This document shows, piece after piece, positions 50,731 through 60,126 of a stretch of 64,000 nt of DNA. The notes below the pieces were generated by a model. The model was given only the letters and a program-made list of their open reading frames with translations. It was not told the DNA's origin and did not search any database. The position numbers were made by a program, and so were the translations under genes. Positions within the stretch are counted from its first letter, which is position 1. Each line of letters begins with the position of its first letter. Source of the stretch: Georgenia muralis (lineage in GTDB: Bacteria; Actinomycetota; Actinomycetes; Actinomycetales; Actinomycetaceae); assembly GCF_003814705.1 (NCBI RefSeq), contig NZ_RKRA01000001.1:186001-250000 (forward strand). The letters run 5' to 3'.

Positions 50731-51624
50731 TCACGGCACCTGGTGCGCCCCGCGCTCGGCGACGCCCGGCGAGAGCACCCGCCAGCCGCGGGAGGCGAGC
50801 ATCGCGGTCGTGACCTCGTCGAGCCGGTCCAGGACGAGCACGCTCGGGCCCGCGCCCGACACGACCGCGGGCCACCCCGCCGCGCGCAGCGCCCGCACGG
50901 CCTCGGCCGTCGGCCGCATGGCGTCGGCCCGGTAGTCCTGGTGCAGGCGGTCCTCCGTGGCCGGCACGAGGAGGTCGGACCGCCCCCCCAGGGCCAGGAC
51001 GAGCAGCGCGGTGCGCCCGGCGTTGAACGCGGCGTCCTTGTGCGGGACCTCGGCCGGCAGGACGGCCCGGGCGGTTCGGGTGAGCAGCCGTGCCTGCGGC
51101 ACGAGCACGCTCACACCCAGGCCCGGGTCGAGCGGGATCGAGGCCGCGTGGGCGCCGCCGGCATCCACCCACGCCGCGGTCGCCCCACCGAGCAGGGCGG
51201 ACGCGGCGTTGTCCGGGTGGCCCTCCATCTGCGTGGCCAGGCCCAGCACCGCGGCGTCGTCGAGGACCTCGGGCTCGGAGACCAGCGCCCGGGCGGCGAC
51301 GAGCCCTGCGACGACGGCGGCGGCGGACGAGCCCATCCCGCGTCCGTGCGGGATGGCGTTGGTGCAGGTCAGCTCCAGTCCCGCCTGCGGGGCGCCGGCG
51401 AGGTCGAGCCCGGCCCGGACCGCGCGCACGACGAGGTGCTCCTCGCCGTCGGGGAGGTCGTGGGCCCCCTCACCGCGGACCGTGACGGTCGTGGGCCCGG
51501 CGACGGCGCGCACCGTCACCTCGTCCCAGACCCCCACGGCGAGGCCGAGCGCGTCGAAGCCGGGGCCGAGGTTCGCCGAGGTGGCCGGCACCCGCACGGT
51601 GACGACGTCGCGCACGAGGCGCAC
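50731..51624 (-). CDS. thrB: Homoserine kinase
   Basis: A 297-residue GHMP kinase that phosphorylates homoserine for threonine synthesis. VRVPATSANLGPGFDALGLA is the N-terminal motif, PHGRGMGSSAAAVVAG the ATP-binding glycine loop, and VSGAGPSVLVL the C-terminal motif. Start GTG 51624, 6 nt after thrC. Last gene of hom-thrC-thrB. Confidence 0.95.
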   Translation of the reverse strand: MRLVRDVVTVRVPATSANLGPGFDALGLAVGVWDEVTVRAVAGPTTVTVRGEGAHDLPDGEEHLVVRAVRAGLDLAGAPQAGLELTCTNAIPHGRGMGSSAAAVVAGLVAARALVSEPEVLDDAAVLGLATQMEGHPDNAASALLGGATAAWVDAGGAHAASIPLDPGLGVSVLVPQARLLTRTARAVLPAEVPHKDAAFNAGRTALLVLALGGRSDLLVPATEDRLHQDYRADAMRPTAEAVRALRAAGWPAVVSGAGPSVLVLDRLDEVTTAMLASRGWRVLSPGVAERGAHQVP

Positions 51625-51630
51625 GGCGGC

Positions 51631-52731
51631 TTACAGACCCAGGGCCGCGACCGCGGCCTCGAGGGTGGGGGCGATGACCTGCGGCTCGACCCGGGTCTCG
51701 CCCAGCGCCGTCGCGGTGTCCTTGAGGCCGTTGCCGGTCACCGTGCACACGATCCTCGCCCCGGCGGGGACCAGCCCGAGCTCCGCGGCCTGGAGCAGGC
51801 CGGCGACCGAGGCCGCCGACGCCGGCTCGACGAACACGCCGACCTCGGCGGCCAGCAGCCGCTGCGCGTCGAGGATCTGGGCGTCGGTGACCGCGTCGAT
51901 GCGGCCGCCGGAGTCGTCCCGTGCCGCGATCGCGTGGTCCCACGAGGCCGGGTTGCCGATCCTGATGGCCGTCGCGACGGTCTCGGGGTGCTCCACCGGC
52001 GCACCCTTGACGAACGGGGCGGCCCCCTCGGCCTGGACGCCCCACATCGCCGGGGTGCGGGTGGCGACGGGCGGCATCGACGTGGCGGCGTCGTCGACCG
52101 AGGCGGACGTGGTGCGCCCGGCGTACTCGTTGTAGCCCATCCAGTAGGCCGAGATGTTGCCGGCGTTGCCGACCGGCAGGACGTGGATGTCCGGTGCGTC
52201 GCCGAGCGCGTCGACGATCTCGAACGCCGCGGTCTTCTGACCCTGCAGGCGGAAGGGGTTGACCGAGTTGACCAGCGCCACCGGGTAGGCCCGGGAGAGC
52301 TCGCGCACGATGCGCAGGCAGTCGTCGAAGTTGCCGTCGACGGCCACGAGCGTCGCGCCGTGGACGATCGCCTGGGCGAGCTTGCCCGCGGCGATCTTCC
52401 CCGAGGGCAGCACGACGGCGCAGCCCAGGCCCGCCCGCACCGCGTACGCCGCGGCCGAGGCCGAGGTGTTGCCGGTGGAGGCGGCGACGACCATCTTCGT
52501 GCCGGTCGCGGCCACCTTCGACATCGCCATCGTCATGCCGCGGTCCTTGAACGAGCCCGTGGGGTTGGCGCCCTCGACCTTGACGTGGACCTCCGCACCG
52601 GTGGCGCGGGAGAGCGCGGGGGCGTGCACGAGCGGCGTGCCGCCCTCCCCCAGGGTGACCACCGGGTCGCCGTCGGCGATCGGCAGCCGGTCCCGGTACT
52701 CCTCGACGACGCCTCGCCACTGGTGGGCCAT
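51631..52731 (-). CDS. thrC: Threonine synthase
   Basis: A 366-residue PLP enzyme that makes threonine from O-phosphohomoserine. The PLP lysine is in [11 protein letters not shown]; the phosphate loop is [11 protein letters not shown]; and [13 protein letters not shown] is the substrate loop. It belongs to the short class 2-like form common in actinobacteria. Start ATG 52731 overlaps the hom stop by one base (TGATG). Confidence 0.96.
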   Translation of the reverse strand: MAHQWRGVVEEYRDRLPIADGDPVVTLGEGGTPLVHAPALSRATGAEVHVKVEGANPTGSFKDRGMTMAMSKVAATGTKMVVAASTGNTSASAAAYAVRAGLGCAVVLPSGKIAAGKLAQAIVHGATLVAVDGNFDDCLRIVRELSRAYPVALVNSVNPFRLQGQKTAAFEIVDALGDAPDIHVLPVGNAGNISAYWMGYNEYAGRTTSASVDDAATSMPPVATRTPAMWGVQAEGAAPFVKGAPVEHPETVATAIRIGNPASWDHAIAARDDSGGRIDAVTDAQILDAQRLLAAEVGVFVEPASAASVAGLLQAAELGLVPAGARIVCTVTGNGLKDTATALGETRVEPQVIAPTLEAAVAALGL

Positions 52732-54068
52732 CACTCCCCCTCGACTCTCATGACCGACAGGACCTCGCGCACCCGCGGCTCCTCCGCCAGCTGCTCCACG
52801 GTCCGCGCGAGCGCGGCCTCGTTCGCCTCGTGGCTGACGATCGTGATCCGGGCCTGGGACTCGCCCTCGGCGGGGCGCGACTGGCGCACGCTCTCGATGG
52901 AGACCCCGTTGGCGCCGTAGATCCCCGCCACCGCCGCCAGCGTGCCGGGCTGGTCCGCCAGCAGCAGCTGCACCTGGGTGCGGGCCGGGGTCTGCTCCGG
53001 CGCCAGGAGGGGGAGCTGGGCGTAGACCGACTCGCGCGGGGCGTTGCCGCCACCGACCCGGTGGGCGGCGGCGGCGACGACGTCGCCCATGACCGCCGAG
53101 GCGGTGGGCGCCCCGCCGGCGCCCTGGCCGTAGAACATCAGCCGACCCGCGGCCTCGGACTCCACGACGACGGCGTTGAACGCGCCGCGCACCGCGGCGA
53201 GCGGGTGGGTGGCGGGCAGCAGGGCCGGGTGGACGCGCACGCTGATCCCCCGCGCGCCGTCGTCGCCGACCCGGCGGGCGACGGCGAGGAGCTTGATGAC
53301 GTAGCCGGCGTCGCGGGCTTCGGCCATGTCCTGCGCGGTGACCGAGCGGATGCCGGCGACCGGGACGTCGTCGATCCCGACCCGCGTGTGGAACGCGAGC
53401 GAGGCGAGGATCGCGGCCTTGGCGGCGGCGTCGTGGCCGTCGACGTCGGCGGTGGGGTCGGCCTCGGCGTACCCGAGCTCCTGCGCGAGGGCGAGGGCCT
53501 CGTCGAAGCCGAGCCCGCGGGTCGCCATCTCGTCGAGGATGAAGTTCGTGGTGCCGTTGACGATGCCCAGCACGGCGGTGACGTTGTCCCCGGCCATGGA
53601 CTCGCGCAGGGCGTAGACGACCGGGACGGCGCCGGCGACCGCGGCCTCGTAGTACAGGTCGGCGCCGCTGGCCTCGGCGGCGGCGTGCAGCTCGGGGCCG
53701 TGCGCGGCGAGCAGGGCCTTGTTGCCGGTGACGACGCTCGCCCCGGCGCCCAGGGCGGCGAGGACCAGCGTGCGGGCGGGCTCGATGCCGCCGACCAGCT
53801 CGATGACGACGTCGGCGCGGCGCACGAGGCCCTGCGCGTCGTCGGAGAGCAGCTCGCGCGGCACCCACGGCTCACGGTCGGCGGCCGTGTCGCGCACGGC
53901 GATGCCCACCAGGTCCAGGCGGGCGCCGCTGCGGGCAGCGAGGTCGTCGGCGTGCTCGCGCAGCAGGCGCACCACCTGGCTGCCGACGGTCCCGCAGCCG
54001 AGCAGGGCGACCCGCACGGTCCGGTCCTCGGCACCGGCGGTGCGGTCCTCGGTTCTCGCTGCGCTCAC
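52731..54068 (-). CDS. hom: Homoserine dehydrogenase
   Basis: A 445-residue NAD(P)H enzyme turning aspartate semialdehyde into homoserine. GCGTVGSQV is the nucleotide loop; [13 protein letters not shown] and [14 protein letters not shown] carry active-site residues; [15 protein letters not shown] is the substrate motif. The C-terminal ~80 residues ([23 protein letters not shown]) are an ACT domain, so feedback inhibition by threonine is likely. Start GTG 54068 with AGGAGA 6-11 nt upstream. A TATGCT box lies 53 nt further up. Confidence 0.96.
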   Translation of the reverse strand: MSAARTEDRTAGAEDRTVRVALLGCGTVGSQVVRLLREHADDLAARSGARLDLVGIAVRDTAADREPWVPRELLSDDAQGLVRRADVVIELVGGIEPARTLVLAALGAGASVVTGNKALLAAHGPELHAAAEASGADLYYEAAVAGAVPVVYALRESMAGDNVTAVLGIVNGTTNFILDEMATRGLGFDEALALAQELGYAEADPTADVDGHDAAAKAAILASLAFHTRVGIDDVPVAGIRSVTAQDMAEARDAGYVIKLLAVARRVGDDGARGISVRVHPALLPATHPLAAVRGAFNAVVVESEAAGRLMFYGQGAGGAPTASAVMGDVVAAAAHRVGGGNAPRESVYAQLPLLAPEQTPARTQVQLLLADQPGTLAAVAGIYGANGVSIESVRQSRPAEGESQARITIVSHEANEAALARTVEQLAEEPRVREVLSVMRVEGE

Positions 54069-54120
54069 GCGGTCTCTCCTGTCGGGCCGGCTCGACCCCG
54101 CGCGGCGCGCGGGCCCCGCC

Positions 54121-54126
54121 AGCATA
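54121..54126 (-). promoter_or_regulatory. Candidate -10 box for hom-thrC-thrB
   Basis: TATGCT on the minus strand, in the 94-nt gap between lysA and hom, about 53 nt before the hom start. No convincing -35. It would let the threonine genes be transcribed apart from argS-lysA. Confidence 0.35.
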
Positions 54127-54162
54127 GGGGCCGGTCCGGACGCCGGGCCGAGGTGTCCACGA

Positions 54163-55557
54163 TCAGCCCTGGTCGAGCGCGAGCAGGTCCTCGAGGGTCT
54201 CGCGCCGGACGAGGACGCGGACGGCGCCGTCGCGCACCGCGAGCACGGGCGGGCGGGGCACGAGGTTGTAGTTGCTCGCCATCGAGCGCCCGTACGCACC
54301 GGTGGCGGGGACGGCGAGGAGGTCCCCGGCGGCGACGTCCGCGGGCAGGGCGACGCCGCGCACGACGATGTCCCCGCTCTCGCAGTGCTTGCCCACCACC
54401 CGCGAGGGGACCGCCTCGGCGGCCGAGGCCCGCCCGGCCAGGGCGGCGGTGTAGTCGGCCTCGTACAGCGCCGGGCGGATGTTGTCGCTCATCCCGCCGT
54501 CGACGCTGACGTAGGTGCGCCGGCCGCCGTCGTCGAGCTGGACGTCCTTGACGGTGCCCACGGTGTACAGGGTCAGCGCCGACGGGCCGACGATCGAGCG
54601 GCCGGGCTCCACGGAGACCCGGGGCACGGCGGTGCCGAGCTCGGCGCAGGCGCGCCGCACGACGCCGGCGAGCGCGGCGGCCACCTCCTCGGGGGTGGGC
54701 GGGGTGGCGTCCGCGCCGGTGTAGGCGATGCCGTACCCGCCGCCGAGGTCGACCTCGGGCATGAGGTACCCGGTGTCGGCGGCGACCTGGGCGCGCAGGC
54801 CGAGCACCGCACGGGCGGCGACCTCGAAGCCGGCGAGGTCCATGATCTGGCTGCCGATGTGGGAGTGCAGACCCACCAGGTCGAGGTCGGGCCGGGCGAG
54901 GATCTCGTCGACGGCCTTGCGCGCCGCACCGGAGGTCAGGGAGAGGCCGAACTTCTGGTCCTCGTGCGCGGTGGCGATGAACTCGTGCCCGCCCGCGTGC
55001 ACGCCGGTGGTGACGCGGACCATGACGGGGGCGCGGACCCCGCGCTCGGCGGCGAGCCGGGCGACGACGTCGACCTCGGCGAGGGAGTCCACGACGATGC
55101 GGCCGACACCCTGCTCGAGAGCCGTGACGATCTCGTCGACCGACTTGTTGTTCCCGTGCAGGCCGATGTGCCCGCCGGGGACGCCCGCGCGCAGGGCGAC
55201 CGCGAGCTCGCCGCCGGTGGCGGTGTCCACCCGCAGGCCCTCGTCGTGCACCCACCGGGCCACCGCCACGCTGAGGAACGCCTTGCCGGCGTAGTAGACG
55301 TCCGCGCCCGCGAGGTCTGCGAACGCCGCGGCGAAGGCGCGGGCGTAGGCCCGGGCCCGGCCGCGCAGGTCCGCCTCGTCCAGCACGTAGGCCGGGGTGC
55401 CGTGCTCGGCGGCGATGTCACGCACGTCGACCCCGGCGACGACGAGCGCGCCGTCATCCCCGCGCCGGACCGAGGTCGGCCACACCCCCGTGCTCGTGCC
55501 GTCCGGCTCCGGGGCGGGTGCGGCCGGCGGCGGGGCGGCCGCGTGCGCGGCGCTCAC
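54163..55557 (-). CDS. lysA: Diaminopimelate decarboxylase
   Basis: A 464-residue PLP enzyme forming L-lysine from meso-diaminopimelate. PLP Lys92 is in VYYAGKAFLS; GLHSHIGSQI and EPGRSIVG bind phosphate; CESGD and GAYGRSMASNYN are the second-subunit active-site motifs. The first ~25 residues are an Ala/Pro-rich extension. Start GTG 55557 overlaps the argS stop by 4 nt (GTGA), the usual argS-lysA coupling in actinobacteria. Confidence 0.96.
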   Translation of the reverse strand: MSAAHAAAPPPAAPAPEPDGTSTGVWPTSVRRGDDGALVVAGVDVRDIAAEHGTPAYVLDEADLRGRARAYARAFAAAFADLAGADVYYAGKAFLSVAVARWVHDEGLRVDTATGGELAVALRAGVPGGHIGLHGNNKSVDEIVTALEQGVGRIVVDSLAEVDVVARLAAERGVRAPVMVRVTTGVHAGGHEFIATAHEDQKFGLSLTSGAARKAVDEILARPDLDLVGLHSHIGSQIMDLAGFEVAARAVLGLRAQVAADTGYLMPEVDLGGGYGIAYTGADATPPTPEEVAAALAGVVRRACAELGTAVPRVSVEPGRSIVGPSALTLYTVGTVKDVQLDDGGRRTYVSVDGGMSDNIRPALYEADYTAALAGRASAAEAVPSRVVGKHCESGDIVVRGVALPADVAAGDLLAVPATGAYGRSMASNYNLVPRPPVLAVRDGAVRVLVRRETLEDLLALDQG

Positions 55558-57200
55558 ATCCGCTCCGGGGCGCCCACGCCGAGCAGGGCCAGGCCGTTGG
55601 CGAGGACCTGCGTGGTGGCGTCGTTGAGCCAGAGCCGGGCCCGGTGGGAGGCCTCGACGGGCTCCTCCCCGCGCGGGGTCACCCGGCACTGCCCGTACCA
55701 GGCGTGGTAGGCCGCGGCGAGCTGCTCGAGGTAGCGGGCCACGCGGTGCGGCTCCCGCAGCCGCGCGGCGTGCGCGACGACCCCCGGGAACTCCCCCAGG
55801 GCGCCCAGGAGGGTCGCGTCCGCCTCGTGGTCGAGGGTGGCCGGGTCGAAGTCGTCGCGGGTGACGCCGTGGTCGGCGGCGTTGCGGGCGACGTTGCGGG
55901 TGCGGGCGTGGGCGTACTGGACGTAGTAGACGGGGTTGTCGAGGTTCTGCTCGCGCAGCTTCTCCCCCTCCAGGGTCAGCGGCGAGTCCGCGGGGAAGCG
56001 GGCCAGGGTGTAGCGCACCGGGTCCGTGCCGATCCACTCGATGAGGTCGCGCAGCTCGATGATGTTGCCCGCGCGCTTGCTCATCCGCGCCCCGGCGACC
56101 GAGACGAGCTGGCCGATGAGCACCTCGATGTTGGCCTCCGGGTCGTCGCCCGCGCACGAGGCGATCGCCTTGAGCCGGTTGACGTAGCCGTGGTGGTCGG
56201 CGCCGAGGAGGTAGATCTTGCCGGGGAAGCCGCGGTCCTTCTTGGACAGGTAGTAGGCGGCGTCCGCCGCGAAGTACGTCGGGGTGCCGTCGGCGCGGAC
56301 GAGCACGCGGTCCTTGTCGTCGGAGAAGTCGGTGGTGCGCAGCCACACCGCGCCGCCCTCGTCGTAGACGTGGCCCTGCTCGCGCAGGCGCGCGACGGCC
56401 TGCTCGACGGCGCCGCCCTCGTGGAGCTCGCGCTCGGAGAACCACACGTCGAAGTGGACGTTGAAGTGGGCGAGGGTCTCCTCGATCTCGGCCATCTGCA
56501 GCCGGTACCCCAGCTCGCGCGCCGCGGCGACCGCCTCGTCGTGGGGCAGGTCGGCGAGGTCGGGCCGCTCGGCGAGCACCCGCGTGGCGAGCTCGCCCAC
56601 GTACTCCCCCTGGTAGCCGCCCTCGGGCACCTCGGTGCCGGTGGCGCGGGCGAGGATGGAGGCGCCGAACTTGTCCATCTGGGCGCCGGCGTCGTTGATG
56701 TAGTACTCCGGCGTCACCTCGGCACCGGAGGCGCGCAGCAGCCGCACGAGGGCGTCGCCGAGCGCGGCCCACCGGGTGTGGCCGATGTGCAGCGGCCCGG
56801 TCGGGTTGGCCGAGACGAACTCCATGTTGATGACCTGCCCGGCGAGGGCGTCGTTGCGCCCGTACCCCGGCCCGGCCTCGACGATCGCGCGGGCCAGCTC
56901 GCCCGCCGCGCCCGCCTCGAGGCGGATGTTGAGGAAGCCCGGCCCGGCGACCTCGGCCGAGGCGATGCCCGGGGCCGCGGTCAGACGCGCCGCCAGGAGC
57001 TCGGCGAGCGCCCGGGGACTGGTGCCGGCCGGCTTGGCCAGCTGCATGGCGACGTTGGTCGCCCAGTCGCCGTGCTCGCGCTGACGGGGCCGCTCGACCC
57101 GGGGCTCGGGGACGTCGCCGGCCGCGAGCGCGACGTCGCCGGCGTCGACGGCGTCGAGGAGGACGGAGCGGATGAGGGCTGCGAGCTCGGCTGGGGTCAC
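55554..57200 (-). CDS. argS: Arginine--tRNA ligase
   Basis: A 548-residue class I synthetase. The N-terminal Add-1 domain for tRNA D-loop contact includes HGDWATNVAMQLAKPAG. The HIGH motif is LHIGH in NPTGPLHIGHTRW; a KMSKS-like loop is SKRAGN, and the anticodon domain contains LEQLAAAYHAWYGQC. Start GTG 57200, with TACCCT (57213-57208) ending 7 nt before it, so the message is probably leaderless. First gene of argS-lysA. Confidence 0.96.
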   Translation of the reverse strand: MTPAELAALIRSVLLDAVDAGDVALAAGDVPEPRVERPRQREHGDWATNVAMQLAKPAGTSPRALAELLAARLTAAPGIASAEVAGPGFLNIRLEAGAAGELARAIVEAGPGYGRNDALAGQVINMEFVSANPTGPLHIGHTRWAALGDALVRLLRASGAEVTPEYYINDAGAQMDKFGASILARATGTEVPEGGYQGEYVGELATRVLAERPDLADLPHDEAVAAARELGYRLQMAEIEETLAHFNVHFDVWFSERELHEGGAVEQAVARLREQGHVYDEGGAVWLRTTDFSDDKDRVLVRADGTPTYFAADAAYYLSKKDRGFPGKIYLLGADHHGYVNRLKAIASCAGDDPEANIEVLIGQLVSVAGARMSKRAGNIIELRDLIEWIGTDPVRYTLARFPADSPLTLEGEKLREQNLDNPVYYVQYAHARTRNVARNAADHGVTRDDFDPATLDHEADATLLGALGEFPGVVAHAARLREPHRVARYLEQLAAAYHAWYGQCRVTPRGEEPVEASHRARLWLNDATTQVLANGLALLGVGAPERM

Positions 57201-57207
57201 CCGCCTC

Positions 57208-57213
57208 AGGGTA
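57208..57213 (-). promoter_or_regulatory. Candidate -10 box, leaderless argS
   Basis: TACCCT on the minus strand ends 7 nt before the argS GTG start and there is no ribosome-binding site, so the RNA start would coincide with the start codon. No clear -35 was found. Confidence 0.45.
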
Positions 57214-57282
57214 GTGGTCGCCCCGACACGCCCGCCGGGCCGGCCGGCGTCCGGGAGGTGCGGGGCTCGTCACACCGCCCGG

Positions 57283-57966
57283 TCACACGAGCATGTCGGA
57301 GTAGACGACCTCGGTGACCCGCAGGGGGCCGGTGAGGGTGAGGACGACGCCGTCGTCGGTACGCCACACGACCGTGGAGGAGACGCCGTCGGGCATGAGG
57401 AAGGCCCAGTGCCGGCCTGAGCCGTCGGAGTACACGGTGCCCTCGGAGATGACCGTCGCGCCGTCCGCGCGCAGCCCGGCGACAACCTCCTCGGCGTGGA
57501 CGTCCTGCTCCGCGATGCTGTCGAAGGCGACCGCGGTGAGACCGACCGTGTCGGTGCCGTCGGTGAGGGTGCCCGTGACCGCCTCCCGGGCGCCGTCGGG
57601 GGCGTCGTCGACGGGCGCCCAGCCCGGGTCATCGAGGGTGAAGGGCACGCCGGGGTCCACGGCGTCGACGACCTCGGTGCCCAGCCGGTCGGCGAGCGGG
57701 GCCGGGTCGACCGTGCGGTCGGGGAACGGGGTCGCGCTCGGGCCGGCGGTCGGCCCGGTCGTGCCCGCACCGGTGGCCGTCGCCGTGGGCCCGGAGGAGG
57801 GACCGGCGCCGGTCGCGCCATCGGTGGCGCCGCGGTCGCCCGGCAGGTACAGCAGCGCCAGGACGACGGCGGCGACGACGACGACCGCACCGACGACCGC
57901 CAGGAGGAGCCGGCGCGGCGCTCCGGTGCGCTCCGGCGGCCGGCCGTGGCCCGGGGTCGCGCCCAT
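57283..57966 (-). CDS. Membrane-anchored protein of unknown function
   Basis: A 227-residue protein with one N-terminal TM helix (residues ~20-40, LLLAVVGAVVVVAAVVLALLY), then a Gly/Ala/Thr/Pro linker (~45-80), and an extracytoplasmic domain of about 140 residues containing TEVVDAVDPGVPFTLDDPGW in parts, HWAFLMPDG and a C-terminal VLTLTGPLRVTEVVYSDMLV in parts. I recognise no family; the end domain may bind a ligand or stand alone. Start ATG 57966 is supported by GAGGAGG 6 nt upstream. It is followed by argS 82 nt downstream. Confidence 0.75.
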   Translation of the reverse strand: MGATPGHGRPPERTGAPRRLLLAVVGAVVVVAAVVLALLYLPGDRGATDGATGAGPSSGPTATATGAGTTGPTAGPSATPFPDRTVDPAPLADRLGTEVVDAVDPGVPFTLDDPGWAPVDDAPDGAREAVTGTLTDGTDTVGLTAVAFDSIAEQDVHAEEVVAGLRADGATVISEGTVYSDGSGRHWAFLMPDGVSSTVVWRTDDGVVLTLTGPLRVTEVVYSDMLV

Positions 57967-58063
57967 GGTGTGCCTCCTCGCCGTCTCCTCCCGACAGGTT
58001 AGGGCGGGGCGCGCCCGCTCGCCGACGATCGGGGGGCGATGCGACGGCGGGCGCCGGCGCGTG

Positions 58064-58114
58064 CCGGCCGTGCGGACGTACCGGCCGTGCCGACGTACCG
58101 GCCGTGCCGGGGCA
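58064..58114. repeat. Three 17-bp tandem repeats upstream of tRNA-Arg
   Basis: CCGGCCGTGCGGACGTA, CCGGCCGTGCCGACGTA and CCGGCCGTGCCGGGGCA run head to tail in the 290-nt gap between the membrane protein and the tRNA. Nothing else is visible in the gap apart from a TGATAGCAT stretch at 58222-58230 that may be the tRNA -10 region. Confidence 0.75.
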
Positions 58115-58256
58115 CCGAGGCGCCGACCGCCGTGCACGGTCGCCGCCGTCCGCGGTGGCATCGTGACGCTGGTCACGGCCGCGCGGCGGGCACCACGGAG
58201 GTGAAGGCGGCCCTGCCGGACTGATAGCATCACCTGGCGCTGCGAGAGCGGCGCGG

Positions 58257-58329
58257 GCCCCTTTAGCTCAGTGGATAGAGCGTCTGCCTCCGGAGCAGAA
58301 GGTCGCTGGTTCGAATCCAGTAGGGGGCA
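58257..58329 (+). tRNA. tRNA-Arg (anticodon CCG)
   Basis: A 73-nt cloverleaf. The acceptor stem GCCCCTT pairs with AGGGGGC (one T-G pair), D arm GCTC/GAGC, anticodon stem TCTGC/GCAGA with loop CTCCGGA giving anticodon CCG, and T arm with TTCGAAT. The discriminator is A58329; the CCA end is not encoded. It would read CGG codons, which are frequent in this genome. Confidence 0.95.
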
Positions 58330-58335
58330 CCGACG

Positions 58336-58364
58336 CGAAGGCCCGGACCTGGTCCGGGCCTTCG
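58336..58364 (+). terminator. Terminator after tRNA-Arg
   Basis: CGAAGGCCCGGACC and its complement form a perfect 14-bp inverted repeat (tight loop, so a few pairs must open), 7 nt after the tRNA. Confidence 0.8.
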
Positions 58365-58456
58365 TCGCAGGTACTCCTCCCGCTGGGCCGGTCCGCTCGC
58401 GGGTGCCCGGCGCGGCTCGCGGCGACGGACCCGACGGGCAGGTCTCGGGGACGCCC

Positions 58457-59056
58457 TCAGACCCCGACGGGGACCGGGGCGAGCAGGTCGGACCAGGGCA
58501 TCGGCAGCGCCGCGAGGTAGGAGTCCGCCCGGACCTCGAGGCCGTCGGCGAGGGTGGCCTCGACCGCGCCGTAGGAGGCGAAGCCGACCACGCGCGCGGC
58601 CGTGCGCAGGTCCGTCCCGACGTCCTCCCCGCCCTGCCGTGCGACCGCCGCGCGGAGGTAGTCCTCCGCTCGGTCGACGAGGTGGTCGCACAGGGCGCGC
58701 ACGAGGGCGGGGTCGCCCTCGGGGCCGAGCAGACCGGTCAGGACGACGCGCCGGGCCCCGACGTAGCCGAGCAGGGCGTCGAGCCACTGCGCGAAGGTGT
58801 CGTCGCTCCCGCCGGTGGTGGGGCTGAGTCCCTCGGTGAGGTCCTCGACGACGACCGCGGCGACCTCGCCCACCGTGTCGTAGTGCTTGTAGAACGTCGT
58901 GCGGTGGATCCCGGCCGTGCGGCACAGGCGCGCGACGCTGATCTGCCGCAGCGGCGTCGTGGGCAGCAGCTCCGCCATCGCGGCGGTGAGGGCCTCCAGG
59001 GTGCGGCGCGTCCTCGGGTCGACCCTGGCCTGCTCGTCAGTCATGGGACACATCAT
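58457..59056 (-). CDS. TetR-family transcriptional regulator
   Basis: A 199-residue TetR-type repressor. The N-terminal HTH spans about residues 15-65 with the family pattern QISVARLCRTAGIHRTTFYKHYDTVGE in parts (the second helix TTFYKHY is diagnostic). The C-terminal ligand domain is unassigned. Start ATG 59056 or, more simply, ATG 59044 (MTDEQ). Its neighbours are the glycerophosphodiesterase (27 nt upstream, same strand) and tRNA-Arg, so it may control the former or itself. No operator was spotted. Confidence 0.9.
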   Translation of the reverse strand: MMCPMTDEQARVDPRTRRTLEALTAAMAELLPTTPLRQISVARLCRTAGIHRTTFYKHYDTVGEVAAVVVEDLTEGLSPTTGGSDDTFAQWLDALLGYVGARRVVLTGLLGPEGDPALVRALCDHLVDRAEDYLRAAVARQGGEDVGTDLRTAARVVGFASYGAVEATLADGLEVRADSYLAALPMPWSDLLAPVPVGV

Positions 59057-59083
59057 GCCGTGCGAAGTGGGGGCTGTGCGCCA

Positions 59084-59848
59084 TCAGTGCCACGGACCGC
59101 GCGCCGTCAGGACGTCGCGCAGGACCCGGGGGCGGTCGGAGACCAGCCCGTCGACGCCGAGGTCGAGCAGACGCGTCATCTCCGCCGGCTCGTCGACCGT
59201 CCAGACGTGCACGGCGAGACCGCGACGGTGGGCGGCACGCAGGAACGGCGCGGTCACCACGGGGACGCCGCGGTGACGCACCGGCACCTGCACGCACACG
59301 ACCCCGACCTCCGGGCCCGGGACCCCGCGCACCACCCCGACCGCACCGCCGGCGACGAGCCGGACCACCGCCCGGCGCCCCAGGGAGCTCGCCACGCCGG
59401 GCCCGGTCAGCGCGCGCAGCCGCTCGAGCCGGGCGTCGTCGAAGGACGCCAGGCACACCCGGTCGGCGGCGCCGGTACGGTCGAGCACCTCCACGAGGGG
59501 CCCGACGACGGCGTCGTCCTTGGCGTCGATGTTCACCCGCAGGTCCGGGTAGTCGCCCAGCAGCTCGTCCAGGCGCAGGAGCGGCTCGCCGGCCGCGTCG
59601 CGCAGGCGGGAGACCTCCGCCCACGTCAGCTCCCCGACGGCGGAGCCCACACCGGCGACCCGCTCGAGGGTCTCGTCGTGGCTGAGCACGACGACGCCGT
59701 CGGAGGTGGCCCGCACGTCCGTCTCGAGGTAGCGCAGGCCCAGCGCGACCGTGTGCTCGACGGCGGTTCGGGAGTTCTCGGGGACCTCACCGGCCCCGCC
59801 GCGGTGGGCGAGGGCGACCGGGCCGGGACCGTCGAGGTAGGAGCTCAC
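59084..59848 (-). CDS. Glycerophosphodiester phosphodiesterase
   Basis: A 254-residue GDPD TIM-barrel protein that splits glycerophosphodiesters to glycerol-3-phosphate and an alcohol. ALAHRGGAGEVPENS contains the catalytic His and the HRG/ENT-type motif, LETDVRATSDGVVVLSHDETLERV carries the ExD metal ligands and second His (shown in parts), and VHVWTVDEPAEM closes the barrel. No signal peptide, so cytosolic. Start GTG 59848 has AGGAT about 8-12 nt upstream; the frame to 59908 is an unlikely extension. It is divergent from adhE. Confidence 0.92.
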   Translation of the reverse strand: MSSYLDGPGPVALAHRGGAGEVPENSRTAVEHTVALGLRYLETDVRATSDGVVVLSHDETLERVAGVGSAVGELTWAEVSRLRDAAGEPLLRLDELLGDYPDLRVNIDAKDDAVVGPLVEVLDRTGAADRVCLASFDDARLERLRALTGPGVASSLGRRAVVRLVAGGAVGVVRGVPGPEVGVVCVQVPVRHRGVPVVTAPFLRAAHRRGLAVHVWTVDEPAEMTRLLDLGVDGLVSDRPRVLRDVLTARGPWH

Positions 59849-60126
59849 GGGCCCATCCTGCCCGTACCGGGGCCGCGAGCACGCCGCGGGACCCCGCGCG
59901 CCCCTCACGGGGCGGTGGGGAAGTTCACCAAAGACGCTCGCACGAGGCTCCCGGCGTGCCCCGCGCCGGGCCGCGGAACGGCGTGATCCTGCGGCTTCGT
60001 GGCGCCGGGACCAAGGGCGCAGGACCTTGGGCCGTGGGACCGAAGCCCGCCTCGGCGCCGGATCTCCGACCTACTTTTTCAAGCAGCAGGCCGGCGACCG
60101 GCGCCGGGACCGTCGAAGGAGCACCA
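59849..60126 (+). promoter_or_regulatory. adhE upstream region with GGGACC direct repeats
   Basis: A 278-nt gap between divergent genes. GGGACC occurs at 60007-60012 and 60036-60041, with GGACC at 60022-60026 in between, spacing 14-15 nt. CCAAGG (60011-60016) and CCTTGG (60025-60030) form an inverted repeat within it. GGGACC half-sites resemble DosR/DevR-type boxes, which control hypoxia genes in actinobacteria; this is only a resemblance. A T-rich CTACTTTTTC stretch (60071-60080) lies 47 nt before the start. The rest shows nothing. Confidence 0.4.

Noticed and set aside
48349-52920. 1,523-codon plus-strand open frame
   Set aside because: Antisense to rho, thrB and thrC, low-complexity Arg/Gly/Ala/Val content and no motif; a shadow frame.
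58257-58364. tRNA-Arg as a possible integration site (att)
   Set aside because: No duplicated tRNA 3' end and no integrase or foreign-looking genes on either side.
59849-60126. Rex (NADH-sensing) operator before adhE
   Set aside because: Only a half-like GTTCACC was found at 59933; no inverted TTGTGAA-type site.
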